Shown here piece by piece: positions 57,530 through 64,000 of a stretch of DNA of 64,000 bases. The stretch comes from Herbiconiux gentiana (GTDB lineage: Bacteria; Actinomycetota; Actinomycetes; Actinomycetales; Microbacteriaceae). How positions within the stretch are numbered: position 1 is the first letter of the stretch; each line of letters opens with the position of its first letter. A model generated the notes under the pieces. It was not told the DNA's origin. It did not search any database and saw nothing but the letters and a program-made list of their open reading frames with translations. Where the stretch lies: NCBI RefSeq assembly GCF_024978135.1, contig NZ_JANTEZ010000002.1:558001-622000 (forward strand), read 5' to 3'. Position numbers and translations under genes: made by a program.

Positions 57530-58876
57530 CTACTTGACGGTGAAGCCCTGCTGGTTGCCGTAGTCGACCAGCTGGTCCTGCCAGGTCGACAGGCCCTCGT
57601 TCAGGTCGCCCTTGTTCTCGTAGGCCTGGCCGACGGTGTCACCGAAGATGCTGTTGGCGTACACCTGGTAAGGCAGGTAGTGCCAGCCGGTGGGCACGTT
57701 CTTCGACGCGTCGACGAGCACCTCGTTGATCTTCTGGCCGCCGAAGTACTCGGGGGCCTCGGCGAGGAACTCGGGCGACTCGAGGTCGGCCGTGGTGGCG
57801 GGGAAGCCGCCCGACTCGAGGAAGACCTTGATCGACTCGGGGTCGGAGTTCAGCCACTTCAGGAAGCCGGCCGCCAGGGCCTGGTTCTTCGACTGCTTCA
57901 GCACGACCTGGCCGCCGCCGCCGTTCTCGGCGGTCACCGGGGTGCCGTCGTAGGTGGGCATGGGGGCCACGCGCCAGTCACCCGAGGCGTCGGCCACCGA
58001 GGACTCGAGCACGCCGGGCATCCACGCGCCGGTCAGGAGCGTCGCGATGCTGCCGTCGCCGAGACCCTTGTACCACTCGTCGCCCCAGCTCGGGGTGCTG
58101 GAGAGCAGGCCGCCCTCGTTGAGCTTGTTCCAGGTGTCGGCCCACTTCTTGGAGCCGTCATCCTGCAGGTCGATCGAGACGTCGGTGCCCTCGGCGGTGA
58201 ACGGCTTGCCGCCGGCCTGCCAGATCATGCTGGTGGCGAAGCCGGGGTCGCCCGTGTCGGAGGTGATGTACTTCGACGGGTCGGCCGTGTGCAGCTTCTC
58301 GGCCGCGGCGACGTACTCGTCGTAGGTGGTGGGCACGGCGATTCCGTACTGGTCGAACACCGTCTTGTTGTAGAACATGGCCATGGGGCCCGAGTCCTGG
58401 GGCAGGCCGTAGATCTTGCCTTCGAAGGAGACCGAGCTCCACGGGCCGCCGCTGTACTGGCTCTCGAGGTCGCCGAAGCCGTAGGAGCTCAGGTCGACGA
58501 GGGAGTCGGAGAGCGCGAACTGCGGGATGGCGTAGTACTCGACCTGGGCCACGTCGGGGGCGCCCGAGCCCGCGGTGATCGCGTTCTGCAGCTTGGTGTA
58601 CTCGTCGGTGTTGGTGCCGGCGTTGACGAGCTTGACGTCGACGTTCGGGTAGGCCTTCTCGAAGGCGGCGACCTGGGCCTCGCCGGACGGGGTCCAGCTC
58701 CAGTAGGTCAGGGTGCCGCCCTTCTCGAGCGCGGCCTCGATGTCGTCGGACGAGCCGCCGCCGCTCGACGAGCTGCTGCCGGAGGCGCAGGCCGCGAGCG
58801 AGAGCCCGAGGGCGAGGGTGGTTGCTGTGGCGAGGGCGACACGGCGCAGTGTCGACCTCCGGGACGTGATCTTCAT
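57530..58876 (-). CDS. Carbohydrate ABC transporter substrate-binding lipoprotein
   Basis: 448 aa. The signal peptide ends at a lipobox (LAAC, Cys30), followed by a Ser/Gly linker. The solute-binding family 1 pattern is clear: GTLTYWSWTPSGEAQVAAFEKAYPNVDVKLVNAG, APDVAQVEYYAIPQFA, GKIYGLPQDSGPMAMFYNKTVFDQYGIAVPTTYDEY and GIATLLTGAWMPGV-like. It captures an oligosaccharide, probably an arabinogalactan fragment given the GH51/GH35 genes. It lies third in the operon after the two permeases and is followed by a hairpin. Confidence 0.94.
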   Translation of the reverse strand: MKITSRRSTLRRVALATATTLALGLSLAACASGSSSSSGGGSSDDIEAALEKGGTLTYWSWTPSGEAQVAAFEKAYPNVDVKLVNAGTNTDEYTKLQNAITAGSGAPDVAQVEYYAIPQFALSDSLVDLSSYGFGDLESQYSGGPWSSVSFEGKIYGLPQDSGPMAMFYNKTVFDQYGIAVPTTYDEYVAAAEKLHTADPSKYITSDTGDPGFATSMIWQAGGKPFTAEGTDVSIDLQDDGSKKWADTWNKLNEGGLLSSTPSWGDEWYKGLGDGSIATLLTGAWMPGVLESSVADASGDWRVAPMPTYDGTPVTAENGGGGQVVLKQSKNQALAAGFLKWLNSDPESIKVFLESGGFPATTADLESPEFLAEAPEYFGGQKINEVLVDASKNVPTGWHYLPYQVYANSIFGDTVGQAYENKGDLNEGLSTWQDQLVDYGNQQGFTVK

Positions 58877-58937
58877 CGGGGGTTCCTTTCGAACTTCTTC
58901 GTTGTGGAGGGGGTGCTCGGGATGGTGCGGGGGTGCG

Positions 58938-59858
58938 TCACTGCTTGACGCTTCCGGCGCTCAGGCCCGACTGCCAGAAGCGCTGGAGGAACAGGAAGGC
59001 GACCACGATCGGCACGATGGTGAGGAGAGCACCGGTGATCACCAGGTTGTAGATGGGCTGGGCCGCGACGCCGCTCGCCTGCGCGCTCCACTGGCTGAGC
59101 CCCACGGTGAGGGGGTACCAGGTGGGCTCGGAGAGCATGATCAGCGGCAGGAAGTAGTTGTTCCAGGTGGCCACGATGGCGAACAGCAGCACCGTGACGA
59201 TGCCGGGCGAGAGCAGTCGCAGCGAGATCGTGAAGAAGGTGCGGATCTCGCTCGCCCCGTCCATCCGGGCCGCCTCGAGGATCTCGGTGGGCACCGCGTC
59301 GACCGCGAAGTTCCAGATCAGGTAGAGGCCGAACGGGCTGATCAGCGAGGGCAGGATGACCGCCCACGGCGTGTTGGTGAGGCCGAGCTGGCTGAACATC
59401 AGGAACGTCGGCACCGCCAGGGCCGTGCCCGGGATGGCGACGGCACCTAGCACGACGGCGAACACCGCACGCCGACCCGGGAAGTTGTACTTCGCCAGCC
59501 CGTAGCCGGCCACCGTCGCGAGGAAGGTCGCCCCGCCCGCTCCGACCACCACGTAGAGCAGGGTGTTGCCGAACCACTGCAGGAAGATGCCGTCGCGGTA
59601 GGTGACGGTGTCGACGATGTTCTGCCAGAGGTTGAAGTCGCCGCCGAACCAGAGGCCGAAGCTCGAGAACAGATCGGCCTGGCTCTTGGTGGCGTTCAGC
59701 ACGAGCCAGAGCAGCGGGACGACGGAGTAGATGACCACGATCGCCATGACGATCGTGAGCACGATCGACTTGCGCTGGCGCGGGGCCTTGCTCGGGCGCA
59801 CGTAGTTCGGGCGGCGGGTCTTCTTCGCCGCGGGCAGGGTTTCGGTGACGGCGCTCAA
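58938..59858 (-). CDS. Carbohydrate ABC transporter permease (MalG type)
   Basis: 306 aa, six membrane segments. The EAA motif EILEAARMDGASEIRTFFTISLRLLSPGIVTVLL (about residues 190-223) is that of MalG-like inner-membrane permeases. The N-terminus is basic (KKTRRPNYVRPSKAPRQRKS). The start is TTG 59858: AGGAGG lies 9 bp upstream and no ATG or GTG fits. Its start is 1 bp from the stop of the other permease, so both are translated together. The ATPase is not in the operon, so a shared MsiK-type ATPase elsewhere is needed. Confidence 0.93.
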   Translation of the reverse strand: MSAVTETLPAAKKTRRPNYVRPSKAPRQRKSIVLTIVMAIVVIYSVVPLLWLVLNATKSQADLFSSFGLWFGGDFNLWQNIVDTVTYRDGIFLQWFGNTLLYVVVGAGGATFLATVAGYGLAKYNFPGRRAVFAVVLGAVAIPGTALAVPTFLMFSQLGLTNTPWAVILPSLISPFGLYLIWNFAVDAVPTEILEAARMDGASEIRTFFTISLRLLSPGIVTVLLFAIVATWNNYFLPLIMLSEPTWYPLTVGLSQWSAQASGVAAQPIYNLVITGALLTIVPIVVAFLFLQRFWQSGLSAGSVKQ

Positions 59859-59859
59859 C

Positions 59860-60765
59860 TCAGCGCACCTCCTGACGGGAACCGCGCAGCTGCACGATGT
59901 AGGCGATGACCGCGGTGATGATGCCCATCACGATCGCGACGGTGGCGGAGTAGTTGAACTGCTGGCCGGCGAACGAGAGGTTGTAGGCGTACATGTTCGG
60001 CGTGAAGTAGCTCGAGATGACGTTCGGTGCGAGGTTCTTCAGCAGGTTCGGCTCGTTGAAGAGCTGGAAGCTGCCGATGATAGAGAAGACCGTCGCGATG
60101 ACGATCGAGCCGCGCAGCGCCGGCAGCTTGATGCCCGAGATGATGCGGAACTGGCCGGCACCGTCGAGCTCGGCCGCCTCGTACAGCTCGCCGGGGATGA
60201 CCTTCAGCGCCGCATAGAAGATGAGCATGTTGTAGCCCATGAACTCCCAGGTGACGATGTTGCCGATCGAGGCCAGCACCCACTGCGAGCTGAACGGCTG
60301 CAGCAGCTCGAAGCCCACGAGGTCGTTGATCGAGCCCGAGAGGCCGAACTGGTTGCCGTACATGAAGCCCCAGATCAGGGCCGCGACGACACCGGGCACG
60401 GCGTAGGGCAGGAAGATCGCGATGCGGAAGAAGCTCGAGCCGTGCAGGCGGGCGCTGTCGACGGCGAGCGCCACGAACAGCGACAGGGCGAGCATGATCG
60501 GCACCTGCACCACGAGGAAGAGGGTGACGCGGAACAGCGACTCCCAGAACTTCGCGTCCTGGAACAGCTGCACGTAGTTGCCGAGGCCCACGAAGCCCGA
60601 GCCGCCGACGAGCTGCTGGCGGAACAGCGAGAGCACGATCGCGTAGACCACGGGAGCGACCAGCACCGCGAGGAACACGATCATGAACGGGGCGACGAAG
60701 CCCCAGCCCCGCCAATCGCGTCGGGCCCGCCGCATGGGGCGGGGTGTGACTGCTGCCGACGTCAT
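59860..60765 (-). CDS. Carbohydrate ABC transporter permease (MalF type)
   Basis: 301 aa with six membrane segments and the EAA loop GELYEAAELDGAGQFRIISGIKLPALRGSIVIATVFSIIGSFQLF (about residues 200-244). It begins with a basic stretch (RPMRRARRDWRGWGFVAPFMIVFLAVLVAPVVYAIVLSLF). ATG 60765 has AAGGA 9 bp upstream. An upstream frame extends into the promoter region but crosses the operators and is not used. It is the first gene of the sugar operon, divergent from lacI; two inverted-repeat operators lie 60-96 bp upstream. Confidence 0.93.
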   Translation of the reverse strand: MTSAAVTPRPMRRARRDWRGWGFVAPFMIVFLAVLVAPVVYAIVLSLFRQQLVGGSGFVGLGNYVQLFQDAKFWESLFRVTLFLVVQVPIMLALSLFVALAVDSARLHGSSFFRIAIFLPYAVPGVVAALIWGFMYGNQFGLSGSINDLVGFELLQPFSSQWVLASIGNIVTWEFMGYNMLIFYAALKVIPGELYEAAELDGAGQFRIISGIKLPALRGSIVIATVFSIIGSFQLFNEPNLLKNLAPNVISSYFTPNMYAYNLSFAGQQFNYSATVAIVMGIITAVIAYIVQLRGSRQEVR

Positions 60766-60824
60766 CGTCCACTTCCTTCGCTGGAGGGTTTCTGCTCGTT
60801 CTGCTCGTATCACCGCGATGTTTG

Positions 60825-60861
60825 CGTCAACATGAGCCGCGACGAGCATAACATGTTGACG
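60825..60861. promoter_or_regulatory. LacI operators between the sugar operon and lacI-type gene
   Basis: CGTCAACATG (60825-60834) and CATGTTGACG (60852-60861) are perfect 10-bp arms. Each lies in a TTG(A)CGTCAA-like half-palindrome (TTGCGTCAA and TTGACGTAA), as seen in LacI-family operators, so two facing sites are likely. Confidence 0.75.
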
Positions 60862-60919
60862 TAACCATGCAAGCGCTGACGGGGATCGGTGCCACGCTTG
60901 ATCGCAACGAGGGGATACC

Positions 60920-61954
60920 GTGACCGACACGCTAAAGTCCGGCCGACGCCGGCCGCCGTCGATGGCCGACGTCGCCCAGCACGCGGGCGTCTCGTCGCAG
61001 ACGGTGTCACGGGTCTCCAACGGCCTCACCAACGTCGACGAGTCGACCCGCGACCGGGTGCTCGCCTCGATGCAGGCGCTCGGCTATCGCCCGAACGGCG
61101 CCGCGCGCGCCCTGAAGAGCGGCCGCTTCAACAGCATCGGCGTGATCATGTTCACGCTCGGCACCTTCGGCAACATGCGCACGCTCGACGCGATCGCCAC
61201 CGAGGCGGCCAAGGCGGACTACTCGGTCACGCTCATCCCGCTCGTCGACCAGACGCAGGGCGCGGTCACCGGCGCCTACCGCCGGCTCAACGACCAGGCC
61301 GTCGACGGTGTGGTGATCGTCTTCGAGGCGCACCTGATCGACCGGGGCGAGATCACGCTGCCGCCCGGCCTGCCGGTGGTCGTCATCGACTCCAACGCGG
61401 GCTCCGGATACGCGGTGGTCGACAACGACCAGATGGAGGGCGCGCGGCTCGCGACCCAGCATCTGCTCGACCTCGGCCACCGTCAGGTGCACCACATCGC
61501 CGGGCCGACCACCTCGTTCTCGGCGATGCACCGGGTGGACTCGTGGCGCGCGACGCTGCGTGCATCCGGAATCACGCCGCCGTCGGTGCACCACGGCGAC
61601 TGGTCGACCGAGTCGGGGTACCAGATCACGCTCGGCCTGGCCGCCGACCCCACGGTGACCGCGATCTTCGCCGCGAACGACCAGATGGCGCTCGGCGCGA
61701 TGCGGGCGCTGCACCAGCTGGGGCGGGACATCCCGGGTGACGTGAGCGTCGTGGGGTACGACGACATGGAGGAGGCCCACTCGTTCTGGCCGCCGCTGAC
61801 GACGGTGCGGCAGGACTTCCACTCGGTGGGGCGGCTGGCGATGTCGCGGTTGTTCGAGCAGATCGCGGCGGGCGGGCACTCGTCGTCGGGCGGGGTGACG
61901 ACGGTGCCGACGGAGCTCGTGGTGCGGGAGTCGACGGGGGTGGCGCGGGCGTAG
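60920..61954 (+). CDS. LacI family transcriptional regulator
   Basis: 344 aa. The LacI HTH is SMADVAQHAGVSSQTVSRVSNGLTNVDESTRDRVLASMQALGYRPNGAARAL (residues about 14-65), followed by the hinge (KSGRFNSIGVIMF) and the periplasmic-binding-like sensor ending FAANDQMALGAMRALHQLGRDIPGDVSVVGYDDMEEAHSFWPPLTTVRQDF. It should repress the divergent sugar ABC/GH operon and respond to an arabino- or galacto-sugar. The start is GTG 60920, 6-7 bp after GAGGGG. Confidence 0.94.
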   Translation: MTDTLKSGRRRPPSMADVAQHAGVSSQTVSRVSNGLTNVDESTRDRVLASMQALGYRPNGAARALKSGRFNSIGVIMFTLGTFGNMRTLDAIATEAAKADYSVTLIPLVDQTQGAVTGAYRRLNDQAVDGVVIVFEAHLIDRGEITLPPGLPVVVIDSNAGSGYAVVDNDQMEGARLATQHLLDLGHRQVHHIAGPTTSFSAMHRVDSWRATLRASGITPPSVHHGDWSTESGYQITLGLAADPTVTAIFAANDQMALGAMRALHQLGRDIPGDVSVVGYDDMEEAHSFWPPLTTVRQDFHSVGRLAMSRLFEQIAAGGHSSSGGVTTVPTELVVRESTGVARA

Positions 61955-61972
61955 GGGGGCCTCGCCGTCGTC

Positions 61973-62623
61973 CTAGAAGCCCGACACGAGGTTCACCAGC
62001 GTCGCCAGGATGACCGCTCCGAACAGGTACGACAGCAGAGAGTGGCGAAGAACCGTGCCCCTGATGGCGGACGACGAGATGTTCGTGTCGGAGACCTGGA
62101 ACGTCATTCCGAGCGTGAACGCCAGGTAGGCGAAGTCGGCGAACCGCGGTGGTTCGTCCTGGTTGAAGCTCACGCCGCCCGGCGTGCCCGAGTAGTAGAG
62201 CACCGCGTAGCGCAGCGTGTACAGGGTGTGGATCAGGAACCACGACAGCACCACGCTGAGGATCGCCGTTCCGCTCAGCACGTCCCGTTCGACGCCCGGC
62301 GACGCGGTCGAGAGCACCAGCACGAGCACCACGACCACGAGGCTCGCGACGCTGGCGAGCAGCAGCAGCACGTCGCTCGTGGTGCGGGTCGGGTTCTCCC
62401 GGCTGGCGTGGGTCTGCGTCTGGTGCGCATCCAGGTGACCGATGTTCACCCAGACCCACGTCAGGTACACGATGCACGCCGCGGCCCAGCCGGCGACGAC
62501 ACAGATCTCGACGAAACCCGCGGCGGCCACCGCTGCGGCGACGACCACCCCGGTGATCGCCATCATGATGAAGCGGATGCGCGCCCGGCGGACCCGCGCT
62601 TCCTCGATCCCCGCCTGTCCCAT
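61973..62623 (-). CDS. DUF1345 family membrane protein
   Basis: 216 aa. The DUF1345 hallmark is the end PPRFADFAYLAFTLGMTFQVSDTNISSSAIRGTVLRHSLLSYLFGAVILATLVNLVSGF. Five hydrophobic segments are visible. Function is unknown. The frame is open further upstream; ATG 62623 gives MGQAGIEEARVRRARIRF, but a GTG at 62638 is possible, neither with a strong ribosome-binding site. It follows the MOSC gene on the same strand within 20 bp, so they may be co-transcribed. Confidence 0.88.
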   Translation of the reverse strand: MGQAGIEEARVRRARIRFIMMAITGVVVAAAVAAAGFVEICVVAGWAAACIVYLTWVWVNIGHLDAHQTQTHASRENPTRTTSDVLLLLASVASLVVVVLVLVLSTASPGVERDVLSGTAILSVVLSWFLIHTLYTLRYAVLYYSGTPGGVSFNQDEPPRFADFAYLAFTLGMTFQVSDTNISSSAIRGTVLRHSLLSYLFGAVILATLVNLVSGF

Positions 62624-62640
62624 CCCTGAGGGTCGCACGG

Positions 62641-63177
62641 TCAGACCGGTTGCAGCGACTCGTGCGGCTCGGCCGGCAGCTCCACGCGGATCGTGTCGCC
62701 CGGGCGCACCTCGCCACCCTCCAGCACGACGCCCATGACCCCCGCCTTGCGCACCGTGCGACCCTCGGCGTCTTTCCCGACGACCTGCTTCAGCAGGCCC
62801 GGCTCGAACCGGTCGATCTGGAGGCACGGGTTCCTCAGCCCGGTCACCTCCACCGCCGCGTGGGCGCCGAGTCGGAGCACCGTGCCGCGCGGCAGCCCGA
62901 GCAGGTCGATGCCCTCGGAGGTGATGTTCTCGCCCAGCTCGCCGGGGGCAACCTCGGCGTCGACGTCGTCGAACAGCTCACGGTGGATCAGGTGGACCTG
63001 CCGGAGGTTGGGCTCGGTCGGGTCGCGGCGGATGCGCGAGAGGTGCTGCACCGTCTCACCGAAGTGCGCGTCGCCCTCGATCCCTCGGCCTGCCACGAGG
63101 GTGACGACCTCCTGGGGCGCCTTGGAGAACCGATGCTGGTCGTCACTGCTGACGGATACGACACGTGCGCTGGTCAT
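62641..63177 (-). CDS. MOSC domain protein
   Basis: 178 aa with the MOSC (molybdenum cofactor sulfurase C-terminal) pattern: VTLVAGRGIEGDAHFGETVQHLSRIRRDPTEPNLRQVHLIHRELFDDV, VAPGELGENITSEGIDLLGLPRGTVLRLG, VEVTGLRNPCLQIDRFEPGLLKQVV (the conserved Cys) and GVMGVVLEGGEVRPGDTI. It is predicted to bind Mo cofactor or carry sulfur, or reduce N-hydroxylated compounds as YiiM does. The ATG at 63177 is the only reasonable start, with GGAGG unusually close. Confidence 0.92.
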   Translation of the reverse strand: MTSARVVSVSSDDQHRFSKAPQEVVTLVAGRGIEGDAHFGETVQHLSRIRRDPTEPNLRQVHLIHRELFDDVDAEVAPGELGENITSEGIDLLGLPRGTVLRLGAHAAVEVTGLRNPCLQIDRFEPGLLKQVVGKDAEGRTVRKAGVMGVVLEGGEVRPGDTIRVELPAEPHESLQPV

Positions 63178-63292
63178 GCCTCCAGTATTCACCCGCAGCC
63201 ACCCGCGCTTCAGGCTGGCTTCAGCGGCCGCTTGGCAGGGTGGCGGAGTTCGCACGCAGCGCGTGCCACCTCACCTCACGAAAGAGAACCCC

Positions 63293-63859
63293 ATGCAGAA
63301 GAAGACGAAGATCATCGGCGGAGCAACCCTGGCGGCCGTGCTCGTTCTCGGCGGCTCCGGCATCGCCTACGCCGCGACCGACGGGTTCGAGGGTTCCGAC
63401 GCGCTGACGGGCGGCGACCTCGACCGCGCGGCGTCGGTCGCCTCCGAGGAGATCGGCGGCGGATCGGTGACCTCGGCCGAGCGCGACGACGACGGGTACG
63501 AGCTCGAGCTGACGGGCGACGACGGGCGGTACTACGAGGTCGAGCTCGACGGATCCTTCGGGGTGGTGTCGAGCAGCCCCGACGAGCGGGTGGGCGACAC
63601 CGGATCGGGCGGCACGGGCGACGAGAACAACGCGGGCGGCGGCGGCAGCGCATCCGTCGACCCCGACGACCTCACGGGAGACGTTCTCGACCAGGCCTCG
63701 AAGGCCGCCGTCGCCGCAGCCGGCGGTGGCACCGTGACCGACGCCGAGACGAGCGACGACGCCGACCACGCCTACGACGTGGAGGTGCGACTCGACGACG
63801 GCACCGAGGTCGACGTCGACCTCGACGAGTCGTTCGGCGTGGTGCGCGTCGAGAAGTAG
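63293..63859 (+). CDS. Secreted protein with two PepSY-like domains
   Basis: 188 aa. A signal peptide (KIIGGATLAAVLVLGGSGIAYA, cleavage after about residue 27) precedes two PepSY-type units (LDRAASVASEEIGGGSVTSAERDDDGYELELTGDDGRYYEVELDGSFGVVS and VLDQASKAAVAAAGGGTVTDAETSDDADHAYDVEVRLDDGTEVDVDLDESFGVV) joined by a Gly/Asn/Ser linker. The protein is strongly acidic and extracytoplasmic. The following response regulator start suggests co-regulation with a two-component system, a common pairing. A terminator hairpin lies at 63871-63898. Confidence 0.9.
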   Translation: MQKKTKIIGGATLAAVLVLGGSGIAYAATDGFEGSDALTGGDLDRAASVASEEIGGGSVTSAERDDDGYELELTGDDGRYYEVELDGSFGVVSSSPDERVGDTGSGGTGDENNAGGGGSASVDPDDLTGDVLDQASKAAVAAAGGGTVTDAETSDDADHAYDVEVRLDDGTEVDVDLDESFGVVRVEK

Positions 63860-63870
63860 TCGTGTGGCAC

Positions 63871-63898
63871 AGGGCGGGCTCGCGGTCGGGCCCGCCCT
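63871..63898 (+). terminator. Terminator after the PepSY gene
   Basis: AGGGCGGGC (63871-63879) and GCCCGCCCT (63890-63898) are perfect 9-bp arms with a 10-base loop, followed by TG rather than a T-tract. Confidence 0.75.
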
Positions 63899-63928
63899 TG
63901 TAGCGTTGTCGAAGCAGAGGGGAGTCGG

Positions 63929-64000
63929 ATGCGCATCCTGGTGATCGACGACGAGCTGAACCTGTTGCGCGCCGTCGAGACCGGGCTCGAGGCAGAGGGG
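63929..64000 (+). CDS. Response regulator (N-terminus only)
   Basis: The window ends after 24 codons: MRILVIDDELNLLRAVETGLEAEG, the classical start of a receiver domain, with the acidic pair DD at residues 7-8. It is probably an OmpR/PhoB-type regulator, but the output domain is outside the window. GGGGAG lies 5-6 bp before ATG 63929. It is the gene after the PepSY protein on the same strand. Confidence 0.88.
   Translation, partial: MRILVIDDELNLLRAVETGLEAEG

Overview
The window is high-GC actinobacterial DNA, most probably from a Microbacteriaceae-type soil or plant organism. This is inferred from the strong G/C third-position bias, frequent GTG/TTG starts, ATGA/GTGA stop-start overlaps, twin-arginine lipoproteins, many MmyB-type XRE regulators and the arabinoside/galactoside locus. 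No rRNA, tRNA, integrase, transposase or CRISPR array was seen. The window reads as chromosomal accessory metabolism and regulation.

Layout. (1) 1-6644 is one co-directional operon with stop-start overlaps: an NMT1-type ABC transporter, an acetoacetate-decarboxylase-fold protein, an Ldh2-type dehydrogenase, an adenine-deaminase-type enzyme and a nucleoside hydrolase. It looks like uptake and breakdown of a nucleoside-related compound. (2) 6674-15604 holds an MFS pump and regulator/enzyme pairs (MBL hydrolase with TetR, SDR and esterase with TetR, HxlR). Visible inverted repeats lie in the divergent spacers, and one PPOX-like gene carries an internal deletion. (3) 15759-23503 is a regulator block: an XRE-NB-ARC protein facing a LAL/LuxR protein that follows an MmyB-type XRE gene and an HbpS-like gene, then an MmyB gene fragment and a full MmyB regulator. 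(4) 23646-37144 is a redox/detoxification island: mandelate-racemase-like enzyme, PoxB, LVIVD propeller, MRJP-like protein, DUF2255, chloroperoxidase-like hydrolase, TDT transporter, MacB-type ABC exporter, aldo/keto reductase, MFS pump, hydrolase. By eye, five of its promoters share a 17-bp dyad (core TGNCC...GGNCA) placed 22-23 bp before a TANNNT -10 box. I take this as an undescribed local regulon. (5) 37189-48003 holds a second HTH-less MmyB domain, a CAP-thioredoxin-reductase-like fusion without CxxC, a LysR-controlled arylmalonate-decarboxylase-like/MatC-like pair, and SDR clusters with TetR and XRE regulators. (6) 48004-49011 has no intact gene but contains a frameshifted remnant of an Ig-like-repeat surface protein. 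(7) 49012-53831 has a membrane/PRC-barrel pair, a WYL regulator broken by an amber codon, a VOC protein and a MarR/quinone-reductase pair. These are flanked by a repeated palindrome with core GGTCGCGCAAAAGC. (8) 53979-61954 is a sugar-utilisation operon (GH35, GH51, ABC importer) with a divergent LacI. (9) 61973-64000 has DUF1345, MOSC and PepSY proteins and the start of a response regulator.

How it works together: most catabolic units sit beside their own one-component regulator with recognisable operators. The 23.6-37.1 kb island instead appears to share one unidentified activator, for which the neighbouring MmyB-type XRE protein is the nearest candidate. All motif comparisons were made by eye, so functional names rest on recalled family features rather than searches.
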